DNA of 64,000 bases from Actinernus sp. WN-2022 (GCA_030867875.1 JAOWCC010000577.1:2186660-2250659); one strand, 5' to 3'; positions 1 through 10,845 are shown, counted from the first letter of the stretch. Notes: generated by a model from the letters alone, not told the origin. Program-made: numbers and translations.

Positions 1-420
1 CAGATCAGAAGATTTGATGTTTAGTGGAAGATCGTTCCATAACTTGGGAACGTGCACAGACAAAACTCGGTGTACGTAGTTCTTTAATTTATAAGATATG
101 CAATTTAGGCGCAAAACAGACTAAGATGAACGCAGTAGTCTTCTTGGTTTGTGCAATTCTTGTAGGTAGAACGGAGCTAAATTATGTAGGGTCTTGAAAG
201 TATAAGTAAATTAATCTTAAAAATTATACTATATTGAATTGGTAACCAATGGAGCTTTCTGAGCAGAAGACCAAGGCTGAAGTATAAGAGACTGCTTGCG
301 GGCTCTGCACGAATGGATTGCGATGAGGTTTCCCAAAAATGATGCGGCTGACCATGAAATAGCCAGTGAGTTGAGATAGTGGCTGCCAATCGATCGATCG
401 TAACACGATACAAGTGCGGA
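1..420 (-). pseudogene. 3' fragment of a CR1/L2-like LINE (reverse transcriptase C-terminus)
   Basis: Read on the minus strand, two frames carry the usual C-terminal end of a CR1-like ORF2. The first has LHWLPIQYSIIFKI followed by LLILS, matching the 'LHWLPV..R..FKILLL' block that follows the RT domain. After a frameshift comes TFKTLHNLAPFYL, then PKLWNDLPLNIKSS near the window edge, the 'WN.LP..I..S' block that ends these proteins. At least one frameshift and one stop make it a dead relic. The element probably continues past base 1. No gene was recognised from 421 to 928. Confidence 0.75.
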
Positions 421-928
421 TGTGGGGACAGGCGACGATAGATGCTAGAAAGGTATGAAAACCGTGGCTGAGAGGCTCGATTAATAAGCGTTTAGAGCAG
501 TATTCAGTTTAACAAATAAAGAATCAAAGTCATAATTAATAACATTAACGGCTAAACCGTATCAAGATAAGCGTGATAGGCATGGTATGTAATTTACGTG
601 TATTAAACTTTATATCCAAAGCATGCACTATTTGAATGCATTATGTTAATGTATATGTAGTACTTTATGTTTTAGGTTGAGATTCATATATGTAGTACTG
701 ACAATAACAGACTAACAGAACAAGGACTGGGTTCAGGATGACAATGTGTTAAATGGTATAAAGTGTAAGCTACGAGCTAAATACTCGACAGAGTGTGAAC
801 CATCACATATACAGCCTTCGCAAAGCCCCACACTGCCATATAGCTAGTATATGGATTTTATCCAGTATGCTAGATAACAAATCTTACCAGTGGGTTTATA
901 CACGGGTCGCACTTTGTCCGGCACTACC

Positions 929-950
929 ACCCCCCCCCCCCCCCCCCCCC
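929..950. repeat. Poly-C tract (about 22 C)
   Basis: An uninterrupted cytosine run is followed by a C-rich segment to about 1000. The open frame across it (795-1010) is a by-product of the tract. No gene is visible from 951 to 1360. Confidence 0.9.
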
Positions 951-1283
951 AATCACCTTTTATTGTCTGCACCCCCATCTCCCACCCCGCTCCCCGTTTC
1001 ATGTTTCTAGATCGTTATACTCTCTCGTTACCACAATTCTGTTGCAATTAGTGGTAGGTCTATCAGTAATATGACTGGACTATCGTACCATCTGAAAATC
1101 AGGCTACCGAATCCCGGGTTTTTAACTGTGTTAAATTAAGTATCCCGAGCGATATCGAATCTGATTGGTTCATCCTGTCACGTGTTGAGTCAACGCGTGC
1201 AGTGTGATTGGTTGACCGCGCGAAAGCTCGACACAGAAAATAATAAAAATAATAATAAAAATAATAAACACTTGCGAAACTTG

Positions 1284-1313
1284 ACTCGGGCCCAGCCTAC
1301 GCTGGCCCGAGTA
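1284..1313. repeat. Short GC-rich hairpin
   Basis: ACTCGGGCC and GGCCCGAGT flank CAGC/GCTG around a 4-base loop, giving a near-perfect stem of 12-13 bp. It sits after an AATAATAAAA-rich stretch (1240-1268). It may be a foldback element or the end of a decayed transposon. Confidence 0.5.
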
Positions 1314-1359
1314 ATTAAATATATCATAAAATCTAAGAATTAATATGCAAGAGCTGATT

Positions 1360-2885
1360 ATATCATGAGCTGCATAATTTGCAGCAGTAAGAATTAATAA
1401 ATAACAAGCTTGATATATCTAACTTTGTTATGTTACACTTAAACGAATTTAGACTGGACACAGTCCTATGACTAGACCTAAGCTTTGTCCATATAAACGG
1501 CCCTAAGTATCTAATTGAATGCTTTTCATAACTAACTGTTTCAAACCTAGGTATATCGAATTCACTGTTTCTAAGCGAGTAACGCGTACTTTTACATTTG
1601 AACAAGCTCGAGACACTACTCGGTACAAGTCCGTATTGAACCTTGTATATATCAGTGTAGCAATATCCTGTAAACGTCTATTTAATACAATGTTGGTAGC
1701 TTGGCACGGTTCAGGAGTTCCAGGTACTCTGACTTAAATAGACCTGTAGACTGCCCTCAACGCTCGCTCCTGAATACGTTGAAGCTTCCTGCAGTCTGAT
1801 GACTTACAAAAATGCCAAACTAAATGACAGTAAGTTAAGTGGGGCAGAATTGACGACATATATAGTGATAGCTTAGCTGTACAAGGTATAAGATTACGTA
1901 ATCGCATAAGTACTCCTACTTTCCGACTGGCCTTAGTGCATAATTGACTTATGTGACTAGTAAAATTCAAACTTTCGTTGATGTATACACCTAATAGCTT
2001 AAAGTGCAACTAACCCCTTTTGCAATTTTTATACACATGAATCTTTGAAAGGTTTTGACTACTTCTGCGAATAAATTTTTGGCTTACAGAGGATACTCTA
2101 TGTTCTATGCTTGTTTGAAATGGTGAAAATTTGACCTTTCCTGACCCATGTCCACGCAAGAAAAAGCCTGGGTCGATTCTTGATCTTACGTCACCTCATT
2201 AATGCATTACTCTCCATGGCGCCTTTCTATCACAACAACATCGATATATAGAGAATATACACAGTCTGTGAGTTGTTAGTAAAGAAAACAGTTATTTTAG
2301 AGTAAATGCTAAATATTTATTCAAATTATTGCAAAGTGGAATGAATTAGATGACGTAAGATCAAGAATCGACCCAGGCTTTTTCTTACGCGGTCATGGGT
2401 CAGGAAAGGTCAAAATTTCACCATTTCAAACAAGCATACAACATAGAGTATTCTCTGTAAGCCAAACATTTATTCGCAGAAGTACTCAAAACCTTTCAAA
2501 GATTCAAATGTATAAAAATTGCAAAAGGGGTTAGTTGCACTTTAATCTTTTCTCGTGATTTCCTGATCGTCTATATGCATAGCTTCATCCTTACTATTAT
2601 CAGCATCTACGTCCCTAGGATTAATAATTAATGACTGGAATTTGTCTGGGTTGTCTAGCAAGTAATTGTTCTTATGCCAAGCCGAGGCTAACTGGTCTTG
2701 CGTCTTCAGACTTATTCCCACTGTGTCATGATCCTTTCCCATTATGTACAATTGATGGTCGTCAGCATACATTGCGAGGTTAGAGTACTTGACATGAAAA
2801 GACATGTCATTTTGAAACGTGTTCCATAGGAGGGGTCCAACTGACGAGCTCTGTGAACAGCCTAGTTCCATCTTTTTCCACTCGC
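1360..2885 (-). pseudogene. CR1-like LINE relic, RT domain to C-terminus, split by a MITE
   Basis: The minus strand from 2871 to 2542 carries the RT palm: a degraded 'QGSSLGPLLW' block (SSSVGPLLWNTFQNDMSF), then AMYADDHQLYI with the catalytic YADD. After a 539-bp insertion (2003-2541) the same protein continues from 2009 to 1734 with FKLLGVYINESLNF and LPHLTYCHLVWH, the post-RT 'LG..ID..L' and 'P...YC..VW' blocks. It ends around 1605-1363 with GPFIWTKLRSS..TVSSLNSFK, the terminal block. Frames change between these segments, so the copy is inactive. All parts are in order and orientation, so it was one insertion. Confidence 0.8.
2003..2541. mobile_element. Non-autonomous TIR element (MITE) with TTAA target duplication
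   Basis: The 539-bp element begins AGTGCAACTAACCCC and ends GGGGTTAGTTGCACT. It is flanked by TTAA at 1999-2002 and 2542-2545. The terminal inverted repeats run about 185 bp (to about 2185 and from about 2350) and are nearly identical. The core holds no convincing ORF. TTAA duplication is typical of piggyBac and Kolobok superfamilies; which one cannot be decided here. It interrupts the LINE relic, so it is younger than that insertion. Confidence 0.85.
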
Positions 2886-3360
2886 TTGTAATATCATTTA
2901 GCTCGAGACACTATACTAAGGACAAATGACAGGTATAACCTAAGTTTTAGTCATTATTCAATTTAGGACAGTCATTTTGGTAAGGGGTCTATGTATAGAG
3001 GAAATCGCATGAACTGCTCGTGCGATTTTTTTATAATTATACTGAGCAAGCATTTGCTGAGAGCGTGCGACGTGCACCCTATAACCTTTTTGTGCACTCG
3101 TTATTGACCAATCAGAGTCTATATATTTTGTTGAGTATAGTACAAATTAGAGTATTATATGCACTGTATAGCGTTTGTTAAGTAATATTAAGTAATGAAG
3201 AAACGAAATAACTAGTAGTGAAGTATTGATTTATTATTGATGATTAAAGATAGTTAAGTCTGCACAGAATAACTAACCACATGCATTCCGAAAACATGTT
3301 TTTTTCCCGATCAAGTAATTTTAAAATCTTTACCTTTTCTCAAGTATCTGGTGCTAAATT
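2886..3360. other. No gene recognised
   Basis: AT-rich sequence. A weak inverted repeat lies near 3003-3030. Nothing coding or conserved is visible. Confidence 0.5.
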
Positions 3361-3906
3361 AATGTCTCTATCAATTCCGTCCGCCCATGTCCCCCCCCCC
3401 CCGGCATTTGTCGGGATTTTGTCATTTCTTTCCAAGAACACTGCAAATGCCCCATGGTGGGGCCAGCTGAGCTGTCAATTGCCCCACCCCGAGGCAAATA
3501 TAACGAACGCGCCAAATTTCTTCGCCGTTTCAAAGCCACATTTCACCGCTTTTCTTTATTAAAGTAATGCACTACTCACCTTCAAACACTTTCGTACGTG
3601 CCCCCAATCCCACACTCACTAACCAGTTCCCAACAAACCGCACACTTCACCCAGAAACTGGGAAATTCCTAACGCCATGTTCACGGATGAATTTTCCGCC
3701 GCCATGTTGATCGATGAAGCAAGCACGTGTTGATCAAAACAAAAACAAACACAGCGAAGGGGTGGGGTTATGTTTTAACGAATGCCCCGGGCCCGGGCTG
3801 ACGTAAAACAAATGCCCACCCCAGGGACAGATAGATTGCCAAATGCCCTATCTTGCCCGGGAGGGGGGGGGGGGAGATGGGCGGGCTTGGAATAGATAGA
3901 GACATT
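3361..3906. mobile_element. TIR element with internal C/G tracts
   Basis: The left end AATGTCTCTATC and right end GATAGAGACATT are inverted copies. The similarity continues inward through GCCCGCCCAT and a C tract (3391-3402), mirrored by a G tract (3863-3874). Further in, CCCCACC and AAATGCCC blocks also pair. The element is about 546 bp. Flanking TA or ATT could be the target duplication; the ends are ambiguous by 1-2 bases. The open frames at 3281-3562 and 3354-3539 lie in it and look like chance. Confidence 0.7.
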
Positions 3907-3976
3907 ATTGTTACAGTCTAGCTTTAAATTACTAGTACTAACTAAATATTATTCGTAATTTAAAAAAGTCTACCAG

Positions 3977-4153
3977 GAATTTATGGTTACCGCAGTCATC
4001 CCATTTCGCCCACCGTACTCAGAGGGATAGCAAGCCTGATGGTACATCGCACTAATAACGACGGCGCCAAGGAGGCATTTCATTTCAAAGGAGGGTTCCC
4101 ACTGCTACAAAGTTTTCATCCGCAGGTTACAAGACTTGGAGAAAGCAGGCATG
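3977..4153 (+). CDS. Candidate internal exon (phase 1-1), function unknown
   Basis: The frame is open for 59 codons between a possible acceptor (TCTACCAG) and a good donor (ATGGTGAGT), and both borders are phase 1 like the TSP1 exon downstream. GC content is higher than in the flanks. The peptide has no cysteines and matches no family I know (it includes HFKGGFPLLQSF). The acceptor has a poor pyrimidine tract. It may be an exon of the TSP1/CAP gene or a chance frame. Confidence 0.25.
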
Positions 4154-4474
4154 GTGAGTTGAACATATAAAGTTGTGGCATAACCTTGATAAAACACGCG
4201 CTGTGATTGGCTCAGACCGTTTCCAGCTTTTTCTTTGGCGAAAGACGGAGTAAAATGGCTGCGGTAGGGTTGGCTGCGCGAGAACTGGGGCCAAGCGTGA
4301 GAGCAATTATTTATTAACCTCGTGTTCTGTCAAATCTTGTCATTCTCACCTCCGTTCAATCTGGACTCTAAGTGCAAGTGATGAAAGAAACTGTCATGTC
4401 AGTTGATTAACACAGGAACCGAGTTTGTCGGCGAGCATCACTCTCACTAAGGGACGGACCATTAGATTATTGAT

Positions 4475-4510
<36 letters not shown>
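4475..4510. repeat. Poly-G tract (36 G)
   Basis: A run of 36 G lies just inside the left terminal repeat of the 4445-6776 element. The matching right end has only 7 C (6737-6743), so the tract expanded on one side. Confidence 0.95.
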
Positions 4511-4512
<2 letters not shown>

Positions 4513-4944
4513 GCGCAAATCCCCAAAAAAATATCGAGCAAGCTCTTCTATCAGAAAAAAAAAAATCGAGCAACACAATAATCAAGGAAAAAAATATCGA
4601 GCAAGCACACGCTGGTCTCATACGTATTTAAAAATTAAATTAATAAAGGCAAAGAAATAAACCAGGGAAGAAGACTGGTTTGTTGTTATGAACAATTTCC
4701 ACAGGAAACCCAATACAGATCTGAAGATCACACAGACTGGTTACCAGGAATCAGTCAACATATGTAAATTACCCAAGATGGCCGTAATCAGAACATCAGA
4801 TAAACTGATGGGACGATCGATCGCAAAAAGTCACATGCACTCATAAATCGAAACTTACCCTGTATTAACTGACTGTATATATTTCGGAAAGAAGTTATCT
4901 GGTAAACGATGAGTTCTCACTGGCCTAGTGGATATAGGGTTATA

Positions 4945-6231
4945 GGATCATGTGTACTGTACGCAATGTTGGCCGACGTATCGGTCGATGGTTGGCCGAC
5001 ATATCGGCCGACTGTCGACCGACCCGCGGGCGACTGCTGGTAGCGGATCGGTCAAGGGGTGGCCGACACGTCTGTCGACAGTCAGTCGTGTGTCGGCCGA
5101 CACTTCGGTCGATTTCCCCCCTCCTGCTGTGTATGTGTCGGCCGATAGTGGATCGGTAAGGTGTCGGTTATATGTCGTTGGGATATCGGTAGGAGGTTAA
5201 GTTATAATTAAACTATTCTGCATACTGTTTTCACTCAAATAAACAGAGACTCTTTTGGAATATTTTTACCTGGAAGGTTTACTGTATTGAATAGAATTCA
5301 GTCTAAGCATAGTAATATTCCTTTCTGTTGCGGTATAAAATGTTCCTTTATACAATTAAATCTCTCATAGTGACTGATGAAATTACTTCAAATGCAACGT
5401 TTAATATCTTAATTTGTGTTTTGTTAGTGTCTTTTATACATCCGCTCGCGCAAGATCGATTGCGTATATAAATCGCTATATCGCACCGTTTTGGTCTGGA
5501 ACAGGGTACAGATTTATTTTTATCTGAAGGGGAGATTTCGCCTTGAATCTGGAATAGAGTAGCAACAATAGGGCCATTTAACGAGAGGAAGTTAGCCGCA
5601 CCGCTTAGCTAAGCAGCGAACGATTCGTATAAATGGGTCAATTTAAACTGAAGACTGACACATGTATAGGCCGAGCTATCCCAATGAATTTGTCGATACT
5701 TAAACCCCGTGCCGGCTCCCAGTATTCGACATCAAATAACATTTGAAAATATTGGGGTCGCTACGATTTATTAATAAGCATCATTTTTTTACTGTAGGGC
5801 TCGGTTCTAATTCTAATATATACTCCGCGCACTCCAATCGGAGTATAATGCAGAGGCGCATGGCTGGAAAATAAATAAAGAGCTGCTAGTTTATGCTATC
5901 TTAAGTTTACAAAGGTTAGCCTTGTACGAAAGCATTAATATATAGTTGTGGCCTCTACAACCTTTGAAGTACACTTGATACGGTAGCTGAAAATATCACA
6001 GTCACCGTTACCTCGGCCGACTGTCGGCAAACTATCGATAGATATTGAGTGTCAGTGATCAATCGGACGACTGTCGGTGCATCATCAACCATGTCGGCCG
6101 ACATACAGAATAGCCAAATCTCGGCCGAGTAGCGGTCGACTCTCGTCCGACCCTCGGCTGCCTATCGGCTGACTGTCGGTCGACATGTCGACCGATACGT
6201 CGGCCGCCATTGCGAACAGCACACATGATCC
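4945..6231. mobile_element. 1.29-kb element with TIRs, subterminal TCGGCCGAC arrays and an 8-bp target duplication
   Basis: The ends GGATCATGTGT..CTGT..CGCAATG and their reverse complement are flanked by a perfect 8-bp direct repeat GGGTTATA (4937-4944 and 6232-6239). Inside each end, about 230 bp are packed with variants of the palindrome TCGGCCGA(C) and its half-sites CGGTCGA and GTCGACCGA. The middle (5200-5990) is AT-rich with no credible ORF. An 8-bp duplication fits hAT or P superfamilies; the terminal bases match neither consensus clearly. It is probably non-autonomous, and the subterminal motifs could be transposase binding sites. Confidence 0.8.
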
Positions 6232-6776
6232 GGGTTATAAATGTTCGCAGGTAATCTTAATGCAACAGTGACATTTTTGATAAAAAAATAGATCATGTTG
6301 AAATATTTATATGGAATATAAATCGTAATGCTAGGTTTTGGGTACCAGTTTGTGTTTCATCACTTCTGCTGATAGAGGGCTGATCTCTATGTGATGATTT
6401 CTTGCTTTGACTGTCCTTTTCCCCCTTTTCTCTTAGCCCGTTTGTCAGCCACAGAATACCCATGCTTTGTTTTGGCATTTTCCATTAATTATGTGGCTTT
6501 CTTTAACTCCCAACCAGGAATGCTACTTGAGCGAGCGGGAGTGCGTGCAATGTAAAATAAACAGTCACGCTAAAAAATTATAGGATTGTTGGTACAAAAT
6601 ATATTGCATTAATATAACTGAAAAAATCTTTAGGTAACCTCAGAAAAAATATCGTGCAAGGTCATGGCGCTTTAAAAAAATATCGTGCACGGCTAGAATC
6701 AGAAAAAAATATATCGAGCAACTAAAATTTTCGCAACCCCCCCATCAATAATCTAATGGTCCGTCCCTAACTAGTG

Positions 6777-7541
6777 CAGAAAAAAGGCGAAAACCCAATT
6801 CCCCGTCTGCAAATACTGCCGTATTTGGAAATCAATCTTTTGATTTGGCGAGAAATGGTCGCTCGTTAATATATAAGAAAACGACAGCATAGCAGAATAG
6901 CTACACCTTTTCCTTCTAAAATTTAGGCTTGCAACAGAGAACTTTTGCTCTTCTTTTGAAAGAGAAACACATTGAAATAATTACTGCTGCTATAGCTCAG
7001 CAGCATGCATTAATTGGTACTAACAGATACTGAACAGTTTTCACGCCCTGATAACCACTCAACCAATGGTTTTTTATCATTGTGTCACAATGAAAATAGG
7101 ATGTCTGCAGTTCTTTCTTTTGGCGTTCTCCCTCCTTGGTTAGTAAATAATTGTCTTCGCGCAACCCTTGCGCAACCAACCTTGATATAGCTCTAATCTT
7201 ACTCCTATCTTTTGCCATAGAAAGGGCTGCAAACATTATTAACCATTCACATATGGATTGTACGTACACTGTTCTGCTCTAATTAACATTGCTCTCTATA
7301 ACACGATGGGAAGTACCATTTCGTCGAAGGAATGTTAAAGTTAAGGATTTTTTTTTATGAGATCAAGAGTAAGCAACTCGAGGAAAGTAAAAGTTGTATA
7401 TATCCTACTCTCTTGGGCCATATTCTGTTTAAATTTGATTTGATTTTGGGGAATTTCTGTTTTATAGCATGGCGATAGGAAAAAGGCGTGACATTATACA
7501 AAAGGTCTATTAGATTAAGGGAACTAGTGTTGTGATTTTAG
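6777..7541. other. No gene recognised; region upstream of the TSP1 exon
   Basis: A 90-codon minus-strand frame (7269-6997) has a hydrophobic start (LIMFAALSMA) but no recognisable domain. I treat it as chance. No first exon for the TSP1 gene was found here. Confidence 0.4.
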
Positions 7542-7697
7542 GTATACCGACCAGGTTTGGTGAGTGGAATGGATGGTCAAGGTGCTCCGTGTCCTGTGGC
7601 AAGGGTTCAATGATGAGGGCCAGGATTTGTCTGCGACTTCCTTGTCAGAGCGACGATTTGTACGAGACGAAGACCTGCAGGCGAAACGTTTGTCCAG
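7542..7697 (+). CDS. Exon encoding a thrombospondin type-1 (TSP1) domain
   Basis: The exon is 156 bp and phase 1 at both ends: acceptor TGATTTTAG, donor CAGGTACGT. It encodes [20 protein letters not shown] and then an Arg-rich stretch, with six cysteines in the TSP1 spacing (RCS, SCG, RIC, LPC, KTC, NVC). The WxxW and CSxxCGxG motifs are intact. TSP1 domains are extracellular, disulphide-bonded adhesion modules that can be C- or O-glycosylated. A symmetric phase-1 exon is the usual form of a shuffled extracellular module. Its reading phase fits the CAP exon at 14808, so both may be in one secreted protein. No exon was found between them, and no signal-peptide exon upstream. Confidence 0.8.
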
Positions 7698-7867
7698 GTA
7701 CGTATACATAACACTAAAATACCAGAAAATGTAAGAAATTCAAATTCGCTTGAGACGTTTCGTACTAAGAAACTTTCTTCATCTGGCTTTACTTTGAGTG
7801 AAGTTTCTTAATATTTTATTTTATAGATAAAGTATGTAAATATGTTTTTTACTTCGTATTTTATATG

Positions 7868-7940
7868 CATATCTACGCTGTTTTCACAAAAGGAGCCCTA
7901 GAACCTAAGACCCCCTTTTCTGAAAACAGCGTAGATATAT
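7868..7940. repeat. Short inverted-repeat (foldback) element
   Basis: TATCTACGCTGTTTTCA and its reverse complement TGAAAACAGCGTAGATA bound a segment whose AAAGGAGCC and CCCCTTTT parts also partly pair. It lies in the presumed intron between the TSP1 and CAP exons. Confidence 0.6.
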
Positions 7941-9082
7941 TACGTTTTTTGTTTGTGTAAGTATATAGTTTCTTCTTAATCATTTATGCACAGACGTATA
8001 CTATCGTTTACTATTTGTCTGATAGTATACGAAGAAATATGGACAATGGTTTATTTATTGGTGCCGAAAGCTTTTCTAAAGTCCACAAACACTACACGAT
8101 TGACCACGAACGGCTTCTAATAAAGTTGGAGCGATTTGGCATAACTGAAGGGCAAATAACTTAACTGAATGCGAGACTACTTATCTAATAGACAGTCCGT
8201 ATTTTATGATGGTCTTATCTCAAGTGACCAGCCAGTCGTTTCAGGGGTTCTACAGAGCAGTATACTTGGCCCGATCCTCTTATCCTTGTTTATTACGGAT
8301 CTGCCATATCTTGTCTCCAGGAGGGAAAAGTGCTATTGTACGCAGACGACACTGTAATCTATTATGCTGCGCAAAGTCAATCGGATGTTCATTCTGTGCT
8401 AAATAGGGAGCTATCGCGCCTTTATGACTGGTCATTAAGCAATTAGTTATTCATCCATCCTAAGAAAACAGAATACGTGTTGTTTGGTACACCACAGAAA
8501 CTTAGTCAGTCAAAGGAAGTAGGATGTGACGCTGAAGAACTCTGTCTTGGAGATAAAGTCCTGTTGCGCGTGCCACATTATAAGTACTTAGGTGTTTACC
8601 TTGATCAGTCGCTAACAATTATAAAGCACTCAAATACTATTAAGGGTAAGGTTGCTAGTGACAGTCTATGCTGCAGAAAGGGTTGATAAGTCCACGATTT
8701 TACCTAGACTGGATTATTGTGACCTTGTTTGGAATAATTTTGCTCACACGAGAACAACTCAATTGGAGCGCCTACAATCCCGAGCAATCTCAAGTAGCAC
8801 ATCCAACGACTTAAAGAACCAATTAGGATGGAAGTCGCTGCAGTTGCGTACTATAATGCATCGTGTGGTTTGTGTCTTTAAGTGTATTCGTAATGAAAGT
8901 CCTCAGCTTTTTCATCAGTATTTTTCTAGAGTAAGGCATATACATTTTACCAGAGGAAACAATGTCAATTTAGTAGCGCCCAAGATTAGAACTGAGGTCA
9001 CAGGAAGAAGTGTTTATTACCAGGGCGCTATAGATTCTAATAATTTACCGTTAGACCTTAAGGGATCCACGTCATGAGCCAT

Positions 9083-9181
9083 TTTTAGATCTAGAATTAG
9101 TAACTATTTTTAAATGTTTAGGGTAAGAAGTCGCGTCGTCACTGAGCCATCTTTAGATCTAGAATTAGTAACTATTTTTAA
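9083..9181 (+). repeat. ~70-bp direct duplication in the LINE 3' UTR
   Basis: GAGCCATTTTTAGATCTAGA and the following AATTAGTAACTATTTTTAA recur about 70 bp later with few changes. Confidence 0.7.
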
Positions 9182-9196
9182 CGTTTTTAGCCATAA

Positions 9197-9398
9197 TTTT
9201 ATTTATGTATTGATATTCTAGTGTTCATTGTTTTAAGGTCGTATAATGTTATTTATGTATTGATATTCTAGTGTTCATTGTTTTAAGGTCGTATAGTGTT
9301 ATTTATGTATTGATATTCTGGTGTTCATTGTTTTAAGGTCGTATAGTGTTATTTATGTATTGATATTCTAGTGTTCATTGTTTTAAGGTCGCATAGTT
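9197..9398 (+). repeat. 50-bp tandem repeat, about 4 units, inside the LINE 3' UTR
   Basis: The unit begins TTATTTATGTATTGATATTC and includes TTCATTGTTTTAAGGTCG. Units start near 9199, 9249, 9299 and 9349 and differ at one or two positions. Confidence 0.9.
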
Positions 9399-9500
9399 TT
9401 ATTTTAACGTATTATTTGTACCCAGGGCATCCGTTGATACCAGCGCTTTTGCTGAAGGGTTTACCCTGACTAAATATTGGATTATTATTATTATTAATTG

Positions 9501-10084
9501 AGTATGGGCCTCTTATGGTAAATCATAAGGTACAGTACAGCCATTTAATAATGCACGCGCAAGAACTTCTTTTTGCGTTCGCAAGTCAACAGGTTCTTTC
9601 GTGAAGCTTGCGCTTCAAACTGATGAACTGACGCAAGAATTTCAGATCAACAAGAAGTTCATTCCGCAAGAAGATCAACCCGCAAGAAGGTCACAAGAAG
9701 GTCAAAGAAGACCCGTAAGAACGCGCAACAACACGTTTTATGTGAGATCGCTAATAAGAAACGGAACCTCTGAGAACTATGAAAGTTTTCTTTAATATCT
9801 CAAACTGAAGTATAGATTAGCTGGATACCTTCAGACCCGGATGTTTTATTAACTCGTCACAAACTGGCAAAGTGAGAAAGTAAAAAAGCTGAAATCAAAA
9901 TTCCAGAAGATTCGATGCGATCTCACGGCAAATTTACAGATAACAAATTAAAATCTGCAAAACTTCACCTGAGTGTTTTGATTTGACAGCATGGACTCAA
10001 ACCTGTTTTCGCATCAAGTGGAAACTGTTCAGATCCGTCAATAAAATGAAAACTTTCAAAATATTTGTTTCGGTAGGAAGATAC
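9501..10084. other. No gene recognised; GCAAGAA-rich segment
   Basis: From 9560 to 9730 the sequence is rich in GCAAGAA and its complement TTCTTGCG. The 64-codon frame at 9601-9795 is highly charged and looks like a result of this composition. Confidence 0.5.
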
Positions 10085-10180
10085 TCATAGCCTGCGTGGC
10101 AAGCGCAGGGAGAATGGGGAGGAGGGGAGGGGGAATGGGGACAACGCGTTCTCGAGGTTAAAATAATGATTATCATGAAT
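10085..10180. repeat. Transposon-end-like segment shared with 13945-14025
   Basis: A purine tract (GGGGAGGAGGGGAGGGGG) is followed by ACAACGCGTTCTCGAGGTT and AAAATAATGATTATCAT. The reverse complement of this arrangement occurs at 13945-14025, so both are ends of one repeat family. TAGCCTGCGT at 10088 recurs at the tips of the MITE at 13715-13782. Confidence 0.55.
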
Positions 10181-10533
10181 TTTGAAATCACTTAAAAATA
10201 ATGTGGCAGGCAAGATTCTAAATCTGCAGGCCGTTTTTTTTGTTCGGTGCAACAAAATTTCTGCGCATGCGTTAAATTATGCATTAATTGTTGGCGCTAA
10301 TAGGATTCTCTCCAGTCCAGTCGCCAGATTTTGCGGACGCTATTTTGAACTCCTGAACTTTGAGGTACGTTTCGTAGGTTGTATGCCACATTTCATTTTA
10401 CTCTCGGTCATAATACATACCAACGCAAACACCGTGATCGGTAGGCCAACACTAAAATATTTTCGACCGTGTTTTGGGCTGGTTTACTGATCTCGTATCG
10501 AGACATGTGTACGTTTCCGTTATACAGGTATAC
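10181..10533. other. No gene recognised
   Basis: A 102-codon plus frame (10182-10490) lacks recognisable motifs. TGAACTCCTGAACT at about 10349 recurs near 12790, which suggests repeat DNA. Confidence 0.4.
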
Positions 10534-10845
10534 TGAATAGTGTATTATTCCGCCTAGTACATTGTCATTAATGAGGTATGGGGTGCAACTCCGACCTGGG
10601 ACAAACCCAGGGCGAAGAGCGAAAGATGCGAACGATGGCCCAGTTGGGCGGGTCGCAGAACTACCTGCTCGTCTTCTGGTTTCTTGCAAACAACACCTAT
10701 AGAGAGCATTGTTCTTCCTTTTATACTCTCATTAATTAATTTCCAAGGCGTAATTTACATATTCAAATTGACTTTGAATAGTGTATTATTCCGCCTAGTA
10801 CATTGTCATTAATGAGGTATGGGGTGCAACTCCGACCTTCCCCAA
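10534..10845. repeat. Direct repeat pair (10534-10600 and 10779-10842)
   Basis: TGAATAGTGTATTATTCCGC through GGTGCAACTCCGACCT occurs twice in direct orientation with almost no change. The segment between them carries the 10655-10770 block that recurs near 12555. Confidence 0.85.

Larger units (their letters stand above)
4445..6776. mobile_element. 2.3-kb TIR element, possibly CACTA-type, carrying a nested insertion
   Basis: AGGGACGGACCATTAGATTA (from 4450) and its reverse complement (to 6768) form inverted ends that continue through ATTGATGGGGGGG and TTGCG. Repeated 'AAAAATATCGAGCAA'-like motifs lie inside both ends (4527-4605; 6645-6722). CACTA at 4445-4449 and TAGTG at 6772-6776 suggest a CACTA-like boundary, but no 3-bp target duplication matches. 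No transposase ORF is visible. The 4945-6231 element is nested inside it. Confidence 0.65.
8050..9500 (+). pseudogene. CR1/L2-like LINE relic (RT palm to 3' end)
   Basis: The plus strand shows KAFSKV.H-like remains with TIDHERLL (near 8065-8110), then LLYADDTVIYY around the catalytic YADD (8330-8370), LSRLYDWSL and PKKTEYVLFGTP (8410-8500), YKYLGVYLDQSLT (8580-8625), LPRLDYCDLVWNNF (8700-8740) and the terminal NLPLDLK block (9040-9065). Frameshifts and stops break it. The 3' UTR contains tandem units (9197-9398) and ends in an ATT microsatellite (9481-9496) after TGAAGGGTTTACCCTGACTA. Confidence 0.8.

Noticed and set aside
4425..4631. Poly-Gly or poly-Pro proteins on both strands
   Set aside because: Produced by translation of the 36-G tract.
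6997..7269. 90-codon minus-strand frame with a hydrophobic start
   Set aside because: No domain, no splice or promoter support, and composition like its surroundings.
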